Source of the DNA: Thermoplasmata archaeon
GTDB lineage: Archaea > Thermoplasmatota > Thermoplasmata > Lutacidiplasmatales > UBA184
Length of the DNA: 39,460 nt
Direction of reading: 5' to 3'
Assembly: GCA_021823345.1 (NCBI GenBank)
Contig: JAKAOF010000006.1
Span: 1-39,460, forward strand
A model generated the notes under the pieces. That model saw nothing but the letters and a program-made list of their open reading frames with translations. It was not told where the DNA came from and searched no databases. The position numbers and the translations under genes were made by a program. Position 1 is the stretch's first letter; every line of letters starts with the position of its first letter. Shown here piece after piece: positions 17,635 through 24,145 of this stretch.

Positions 17635-18065
17635 TGCAGAGATTCCGGAGCGGGCCATTGCTCGCTATCAAACTGGAGGCCGGGGAGGATCTGATGAGTT
17701 CGCTGGTCCAGTTGGCCAAGGAAGAGAAGGTGGAGGCCGGTTTCGTCACCTCGGGGATCGGGATGCTTCGGGGGAGCCGGGTTGGATACTTCATCGGCGA
17801 CCGTTATGATGAGCGGACCTACGAGGGGCCGCACGAACTGTTGTCGCTCCAAGGCAGCATCGCCACCCGGAGCGGAGAGCCGCACATTCACCTCCACGGA
17901 GCCCTCGCCAATCGCTCCCACGACGTGGTCGGTGGACACCTGTTCGAGGCGACCGTTCACGTGGTCTGTGAGATGCTGGTGACGGTCTTCGAAGGGAAAT
18001 CCTTCAAGAGGACCGATTCGGGACCGGTGCTCAAGCTGCTGGACCTGATGCCGGACTCCGGGTAG
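17634..18065 (+). CDS. DUF296/PPC-domain (PD1-like) protein
   Basis: LAIKLEAGEDLMSSLVQLAKEEKVEAGFVTSGIGMLRGSRVGYF...EPHIHLHGALANRSHDVVGGHLFEATVHVVCEMLV; internal ATG 17634 of ORF 17010-18065. Confidence 0.9.
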   Translation: MQRFRSGPLLAIKLEAGEDLMSSLVQLAKEEKVEAGFVTSGIGMLRGSRVGYFIGDRYDERTYEGPHELLSLQGSIATRSGEPHIHLHGALANRSHDVVGGHLFEATVHVVCEMLVTVFEGKSFKRTDSGPVLKLLDLMPDSG

Positions 18066-19176
18066 CGGCCCCGCGACCCCGTAGTACCAGGATCGTCACG
18101 ATATCCTGGTCTTCGAGACGATGGTCCCGGGAAACTCGTTGGCCCGGGAACTTGGCGCTCCGTCCCCACACCAACGCGGAACTGAAGGAACTGGACAGGC
18201 CCATGGGCAGGTTCTGCAAGAGTTCCCGTATGGTGGCCCCACGGCGCAGGATCAGCGGCTCCTCCCGGTCCACCGGCTTTCCTTGCGGCTTCATGAAGAT
18301 GCGGATGAACGCGAGGGCATGCCCGATCGCATCCTTGAGCTCCTCGATCCCTTCACCGGTCGCCGCGGAAATGAAGTGGACCCGCACTTTCGGCATCTTT
18401 TCCAGCACCTTCTTGCGAGCGGCGGTGTCCAAGAGGTCGGCCTTGTTGACGATCCATAGCGAGGGAATGTAGACGCGGTTCCCCGCCAGGGAGTCGATGA
18501 CGTCATCGATGGACACATCCTGTCGAAGGATGATCAGGGCATTGTGGATCCCAAACTCACGGGCGATGTCGGTCACGAGCTTCGGGGTCACCTTGGTGAG
18601 CTTCACGGTCGACTCGACCTGGACCCCGCCTCGTTCCGCCTTGGTCAAAGATATGCTCGGGGGGGCACGGTCCACACGGATGGCCGCGTTCTCGAGCTCC
18701 TTGAGGAGACCGCGTGGCTCCAAGTGCTGACCATCGATGATGAACAGCAGCAGGTCCGAGGAACGGGCGACGGAGATGACCTCCCGCCCTCGGCCGCGAC
18801 CCTGCGCAGCTCCGGTCACCAATCCGGGCATGTCCAGGATCTGGATGTTCGCCCCATGCCAGGAAAGCATTCCCGGGATGATCGTGGTGGTGGTGAACTC
18901 ATAGGCCGCCGCCTCACTTTCCGCGCCGGTCAGCCGAGTGAGCAGGGTGGACTTCCCTACGGAAGGGTATCCCACCAGGGCGACGGTCGCATGACCGCTC
19001 TTGCGGACGGCATACCCCAGCCCGCCTCCGCCGCCTTTGGCCCGCTTTTCCCGTTCGATCCGGAGCGAAGCGATCTTGGCCCGGAGCTTTCCTATGTGGC
19101 CCTCGGTGGCCTTGTTATGAGGCGTCTTGCGAATTTCTTCCTCGAGACGCTCGATCTCCTCTTCGATCGACCCCAT
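18031..19176 (-). CDS. drg: DRG-family GTP-binding protein (OBG/DRG, C-terminal TGS)
   Basis: ATVALVGYPSVGKSTLLTRLTGAESEAAAYEFTTTTIIPGML...ILDMPGLVTGAAQGRGRGREVISVARSSDLLLFIID. Confidence 0.95.
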   Translation of the reverse strand: MGSIEEEIERLEEEIRKTPHNKATEGHIGKLRAKIASLRIEREKRAKGGGGGLGYAVRKSGHATVALVGYPSVGKSTLLTRLTGAESEAAAYEFTTTTIIPGMLSWHGANIQILDMPGLVTGAAQGRGRGREVISVARSSDLLLFIIDGQHLEPRGLLKELENAAIRVDRAPPSISLTKAERGGVQVESTVKLTKVTPKLVTDIAREFGIHNALIILRQDVSIDDVIDSLAGNRVYIPSLWIVNKADLLDTAARKKVLEKMPKVRVHFISAATGEGIEELKDAIGHALAFIRIFMKPQGKPVDREEPLILRRGATIRELLQNLPMGLSSSFSSALVWGRSAKFPGQRVSRDHRLEDQDIVTILVLRGRGAATRSPASGPAA

Positions 19177-19205
19177 CGCTTAGTGTTGGTGCGAAGAACG
19201 TCACC

Positions 19206-19211
19206 ATTTAA
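19206..19211. promoter_or_regulatory. Palindromic TATA-like box (tttaaa) between divergent genes
   Basis: ~30 nt upstream of drg ATG (19176, -) and ~26 nt upstream of ATG 19235 (+). Confidence 0.5.
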
Positions 19212-19234
19212 ACGTCTTGGACCGCCTGCCCGAC

Positions 19235-21751
19235 ATGTTCGCCGGGGCTCGCACTCCAACCTTGTGGTCGGCTTACCGGTTGGTTCCTCCCACCACGACC
19301 ACGAGGGAAGAAGCGAGATTTGCGTACCCCAGGCTCTTTGAGACCATCCGGACGTTGCACGCCGTAGGGCAGCCGGTGGCCTTTGATCTCTGCCAGGAGC
19401 GGGGTCGGAGGGGGATCTACCTGACCGTCAACCGGGAGATCGGAGCATCGAATCTTGCCATCTTCGACCGATTCTATCGCCAGTGGCGAAAGGAGGAGGT
19501 GCGCCTCGCCCCCTCGTACTCTGCGCTCCAGGCTCGTGACGTGGGCGCGTTAGTACCTTCGGGACCCCATCGTACGGGACCCTTTCTGCCATTGTCCGAG
19601 CTGGAATGGGGAGCCCCTTGGCGCGGTCTGTTCTCGCTGGGACTCCGGTCCAACATCAATCTGTGGTTGCGGGTGGTGCTAACCCCCCTGGGAACCTCGA
19701 GGTCACGTCCCTTGCCCATCGACCGCACCGAGGGGGCCCGTCCTCCGGAGCACCGGATCGGAAAGAAGGTGCTCGACTCGAGGATGGAAAGGCACCTCGA
19801 CCAGATCTGGACCGTGGGGGGGGTAGTGTCCATTTGGGGTGCGAACGACCGCGCGACCGCTCCACGAGCGGTGGAGGAGACTCGCCAATTGGTGCAACGC
19901 ACGGTCGAGGCGCTCTCGGCCGCGCCCGGGGGATGTGGATTCTCGGTGCACTGGCCCCGGTGGAGAAGATCTCAACGACAGTTGCTCGAGCACTATTTTG
20001 GGGGTCATCTCGGTTTGCGAAGGAAACCGCTTCTTCTTTCCAAAGGGTGGCTCTCGACCGGGGAAGTTGCCTCCTGGTTTCCTCCCTTGTTCTTGCCGAC
20101 TTCCGGGCTGAGATCACCGGTCCCCGTCGTTTCCTCCCTGTGCGTCGGTACCGATGCCGTGGGTAGTCCGGTCGAGATGTACTGGCACCCGCAAGAAGGT
20201 CATCACCTGCTGACGGCCGGGGAGACGGGGATGGGAAAGAGCACGTTGCTGGTTTCCGCAGCACTCTCCACCCCGGATCCTGACGTCGCGATCGTGGTGA
20301 TCGATCCGCGAGGCGACACCGTCCGAAGTTTCATCACCCACCTGGATGAGCGCCGCTTGTCGCGGACCACCTACATCGCTCCCACGCAGTCCCCCGTGGC
20401 GCAGAACGTCCTGTCCATGGAACCTCCTCCGAGCCCGTCGCTCGCGGGGGTTTGGCGTGAACGACATGTGAGCGAACTCGTCAGTGCCTTTCGCAGGGTT
20501 CGTGCCGAACGCTATGGAGAGACGTTCTACTGGGGGCCCCGGATCGAAGAGGTGCTCACGCAGGTACTTCTGTTCCTTAGTCAGATACCTCGTTCGACCC
20601 TAACGGATGCCCTGACGGTCCTCGAGCATCCGGAGACCGCACCGGACCGCGCCCGGCAAGAGGCCCCGGGTAATCCCGAGTTGGCCCAACTGGCCGACCG
20701 AATATCTTCCGAGACCCGGGAGAACTTGGAAGGAGCACGCCGGGTCGTGAGCGAAGTGGTCCTCTTCCCGTCCCTCGCCACCCTCTTGTCGGCCCGGGAT
20801 GCGCACTGGGACTTCTCGCTCGCCCTCGGCCCGGGAAAGATGACCTTGATTTCGCTCGAACAGAATGTGATGAGCACTCGCGGGGCCTCGTACTTGGGTT
20901 CGATCTTTCTCTCCTTGCTCTGGTCAAGGATCCTGAGCCGGGGTCCTTCCCGCAACAAGGTGCTCGTGATCTTGGACGAGGTGCAAGACTATGCGAATGC
21001 ATCACTGGCCGAAATGCTTCGGCAAGGACGGAACTACGGTGTGCACGTGTGGTGCGCGACCCAATCGATCAGTGCCTTGCCGCTCGAGCTGAAAGAGGCG
21101 CTATTGACGAATGCTCGAGACCTGATCCTGTTCCGGGGTTCTCCGAACGACTCACGGCTTGCGCAGGAAAGCTTTGGCCTCCCACCGGAGGACAATCTGA
21201 TGGCGCTTCCAAGGGGCAATGCGTACGCCTTCCTCGGCAAGTCGACTACGGTGGCTCGGGTGCAAATCCGCTCCCCCACGGCACCCTCTCGCTCGTCCGG
21301 GGTGGAGGGGCGGTTGCTTGAGCTCCAGGAGGCGTCCCGTAAGTTTTGGTCGGTATCCGAACACAATAGCGGTCAACCGCAACCGGAGACCCCGGGATTG
21401 AGTGCACCAACCGTCGGAACCGAAGGGGAAGTCCAGCGCATTATCGATGCCCTCATGGTAGGAATGCAATCTTCCTCCGGCGATGGAGACTTCTCTGTGC
21501 CCCTCTCGGTGCTACGACGGATGGCAAATTCGCAGGAATCGCTCCTTCGACGGGTGGGTCGTACTCTTTCGGGTCGAGGGGTACTCATCCGAGTGCTTCG
21601 ACAGAAACCCGAGCATTCCTGGATCCTCTCAAGGTCCGCATTGCTGAACACCCTGCCTGGCCCAATGACCTTGGAGTCACGAACCCGAGCTGGGAACCTC
21701 TGGTCGAGTGCCCAGGAACACTCAACGGGTCGAGATCCGGACGGCGCGTGA
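19235..21751 (+). CDS. VirD4/VirB4/HerA-superfamily ATPase (conjugative coupling-protein-like)
   Basis: Walker A GHHLLTAGETGMGKSTLLVSAAL; IVVIDPRGDTVRSF; Walker B NKVLVILDEVQDYANASLAEMLRQGRNYGVHVWCATQSISALP; ATG 19235 preferred over TTG 19217. Confidence 0.88.
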   Translation: MFAGARTPTLWSAYRLVPPTTTTREEARFAYPRLFETIRTLHAVGQPVAFDLCQERGRRGIYLTVNREIGASNLAIFDRFYRQWRKEEVRLAPSYSALQARDVGALVPSGPHRTGPFLPLSELEWGAPWRGLFSLGLRSNINLWLRVVLTPLGTSRSRPLPIDRTEGARPPEHRIGKKVLDSRMERHLDQIWTVGGVVSIWGANDRATAPRAVEETRQLVQRTVEALSAAPGGCGFSVHWPRWRRSQRQLLEHYFGGHLGLRRKPLLLSKGWLSTGEVASWFPPLFLPTSGLRSPVPVVSSLCVGTDAVGSPVEMYWHPQEGHHLLTAGETGMGKSTLLVSAALSTPDPDVAIVVIDPRGDTVRSFITHLDERRLSRTTYIAPTQSPVAQNVLSMEPPPSPSLAGVWRERHVSELVSAFRRVRAERYGETFYWGPRIEEVLTQVLLFLSQIPRSTLTDALTVLEHPETAPDRARQEAPGNPELAQLADRISSETRENLEGARRVVSEVVLFPSLATLLSARDAHWDFSLALGPGKMTLISLEQNVMSTRGASYLGSIFLSLLWSRILSRGPSRNKVLVILDEVQDYANASLAEMLRQGRNYGVHVWCATQSISALPLELKEALLTNARDLILFRGSPNDSRLAQESFGLPPEDNLMALPRGNAYAFLGKSTTVARVQIRSPTAPSRSSGVEGRLLELQEASRKFWSVSEHNSGQPQPETPGLSAPTVGTEGEVQRIIDALMVGMQSSSGDGDFSVPLSVLRRMANSQESLLRRVGRTLSGRGVLIRVLRQKPEHSWILSRSALLNTLPGPMTLESRTRAGNLWSSAQEHSTGRDPDGA

Positions 21752-21979
21752 ACGGTGGGTTCATGGAATCGTCTTCTGGAAAGGCTCGAAGCCCTGGCAT
21801 CGGATCCTTTCGAGGCGGGGGCTCCATTGTCGTAACGAGGAGTCTGGCCAGGATGGTGGCGGGTCGGCGGCCCCCCATCGGATAGCTTCCAGGTTCCGAG
21901 GACACCCCTTTTCCCCCCGTTTTGATGGTCAGAAATTCGTCCGGAATAATCTTTTAACTCAAATGACCTACTCGTTGCC

Positions 21980-22750
21980 GTGAGCGGAGGGTCTTCTCAG
22001 CTTGACTTGCCTCGATGCCCCACCGGTATCGAAGGGCTAGACAACATACTTGACGGAGGCGTTCCCCGGGGTTCTACCATCCTGCTCACAGGTAGTTGCG
22101 GTACGGGAAAGACAACTCTGGGGTTGGAGTACTTAGTTCGCGGTGCGAATGCAGGCGAAAAGTCGATGTTCTTGTCTGTAACCGAGGCTTCCGACCGGAT
22201 CATTCAGAACCTTACCACGTTCGAGTTCTTTGACAAGAAGATCATTGACGAGGGTAAACTGGTCTTCATCGACGTCCCGATCCTCTACGAGAAGCTCGGG
22301 CTTTCCAAGCAAGAGCTTACGCCGGAAGATATCGATCTGCTCATCACGGCCATCGTGGACCTTGCGAACACCCTCAAGATCCAGCGGCTGGTGCTGGACT
22401 CGGTCACCTCCGTGTGCTTCCGTATCCGGCACGAGGAGAAGATCCGGGACTTCATCCTCAAGCTCGGGAAGTCGCTTTCCGATATCGAGTGCACGACCTT
22501 CCTCGTGAGTGAGATCGGCCCGCAGGCAGATCGCTACTCGCTCTACGGGGTAGAGGAGAACATCGCCGACGGAGTCATTCTTCTGGGCAACAGCCAGCGA
22601 CAAGGAGACCTCCTGCGGACGCTCCAGATCATCAAGATCCGAGGGGCCACGCACAGCCGGGCGCAGTACGTGATCGAGATCACCCCACTTGGAATCTTTC
22701 TCGCCCCGTTCTTGAAAGGGGGCGGGAGGTCAACGATCGGTAATGGTTAG
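21980..22750 (+). CDS. KaiC/RecA-superfamily ATPase with intact P-loop
   Basis: CPTGIEGLDNILDGGVPRGSTILLTGSCGTGKTTLGLEYLVRGANAGEKSMFLSVTE; Walker B IQRLVLDSVTS; GTG start. Confidence 0.93.
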   Translation: MSGGSSQLDLPRCPTGIEGLDNILDGGVPRGSTILLTGSCGTGKTTLGLEYLVRGANAGEKSMFLSVTEASDRIIQNLTTFEFFDKKIIDEGKLVFIDVPILYEKLGLSKQELTPEDIDLLITAIVDLANTLKIQRLVLDSVTSVCFRIRHEEKIRDFILKLGKSLSDIECTTFLVSEIGPQADRYSLYGVEENIADGVILLGNSQRQGDLLRTLQIIKIRGATHSRAQYVIEITPLGIFLAPFLKGGGRSTIGNG

Positions 22751-23342
22751 TTCGACCAACGCATCCCAATTGGCCGAAGGGCTTCGTAGCATGGCCCCGG
22801 GCTCGGCGGTACTTGTCCGCATGAAGGGAGCCACCTACACGGACAGCTACTTCGCGGCGCTCTCGGCCGTTCTGCGAGAATACGCCATGGAAACGAAGGG
22901 TTACGTGGTCTACCTTTCCGTCACCAACCCGGCATCCCTTCTGGTGGACATCCTCTCGTCGGTCGACATCCCGATCCAAGGCGTGTCGTTCATCGATGTG
23001 ACGAGCTACATGATGGTCGACAAGGCCAAACGGGCCGCCAACACCACCTACGTGGAGAGCCCGACCATGCTCGAGACGATTATGCTCCGCGTCGAGTACC
23101 TGCTACGCCGGAGCCCCAACGAACGGAGGATCGTCGTCCTGGACTCCATCAGTTCGCTCGCCATCCACAACAACAGCCACATCCTGCAGGAATTCCTCCA
23201 CATCCTGGTGAACAAGCTCAAGTCGATGGGAGCCGTCACGGTCCTGCTCACCGTGATCGAGGAGACCGCGCCCGAGCTCTCGAACGTGCTTTCCCTCATC
23301 TCCGATGCGAACGTGACGCTCGAGGGCGGTGGCCAGTCGTGA
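22743..23342 (+). CDS. KaiC/RecA-fold-like protein lacking a recognisable Walker A
   Basis: P-loop position reads GSAVLVRMKGATYTDSYF; Walker B-like RRIVVLDSISSLAIHNN retained; overlaps both neighbours. Confidence 0.75.
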   Translation: MVSSTNASQLAEGLRSMAPGSAVLVRMKGATYTDSYFAALSAVLREYAMETKGYVVYLSVTNPASLLVDILSSVDIPIQGVSFIDVTSYMMVDKAKRAANTTYVESPTMLETIMLRVEYLLRRSPNERRIVVLDSISSLAIHNNSHILQEFLHILVNKLKSMGAVTVLLTVIEETAPELSNVLSLISDANVTLEGGGQS

Positions 23343-24127
23343 CGGAAAAGGCGGTCAAGGAGGCGATCTTCGGGATCCCCGAGGTCGACGATGAACTTGG
23401 AGGCGTCCTTCCCAAAGGCTGGGCGGGCATCGTCTCCGGAGCCCCCGGCAGCGGAATTGAGCTCCTCGCGAAGCAGTTCGCCAGCTTTGCCCCCGACCGG
23501 GTACCCGTCTACTACTATACCACCATGGAACGCACGGAGGACGTCCTTGGCGCCCTGCGGAACTTCGGGTGGAAGGAGAATCTGAACCTGGTGAACATCC
23601 TGGAAGAGTACTACGACCAGGTCCTTTCCCGTAACCTCGAGGTCAGCCGATTCCGTGAGATGGGGATCTCTCCGGAAGATATCTCACAGTTCACCATGAA
23701 AGGGATCGAGGGGCGGCGGGTCAACTTCGTGACCCGGATGATCAATGACATCGCCACCCTGGACAAGCCGTTCCGCCTGGTGGTGGACTCCCTGGATTTT
23801 TTCTTGGAACAGGCCGAGCCGAGTGATGTCATCTCGATGGTGCGTCAGATCCGCTATCGCGCCCAGCGGGTCGGGGGCCGGGCGCTCATGACGCTCACTC
23901 CCGAGGTCCACGATAACCGCGTCACGGGTACGCTCGGTACGATCGCCGATGTGCTCCTCAACCTCGAGGTCGAGGAACGTGCGACGAAGTTCCACTACGC
24001 CATCGCGATCGAGAAGGTCCGCAATCATCCGGAGTCGACCGGTCTCATTCGAGTGAACGTCGGAGGGTCCGGGATCGCGAGCGCCGGCACGGAAGATAAG
24101 GACAAGAGCCGGTTCTCCGCGGTATAG
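23339..24127 (+). CDS. KaiC/RecA-superfamily protein with degenerate Walker A (GAPGSGIE)
   Basis: FGIPEVDDELGGVLPKGWAGIVSGAPGSGIELLAKQFA...FRLVVDSLDFFLE. Confidence 0.88.
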   Translation: MTEKAVKEAIFGIPEVDDELGGVLPKGWAGIVSGAPGSGIELLAKQFASFAPDRVPVYYYTTMERTEDVLGALRNFGWKENLNLVNILEEYYDQVLSRNLEVSRFREMGISPEDISQFTMKGIEGRRVNFVTRMINDIATLDKPFRLVVDSLDFFLEQAEPSDVISMVRQIRYRAQRVGGRALMTLTPEVHDNRVTGTLGTIADVLLNLEVEERATKFHYAIAIEKVRNHPESTGLIRVNVGGSGIASAGTEDKDKSRFSAV

Positions 24128-24145
24128 CGCGCTAACGTAGCCCCG

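Noticed and set aside
21752-21979. Small ORFs (for example 21763-21885, 40 aa; 21708-21983, 91 aa) between the ATPase and KaiC-1
   Set aside because: No recognisable motif and Arg/Gly-rich GC-driven composition; a promoter region is more likely
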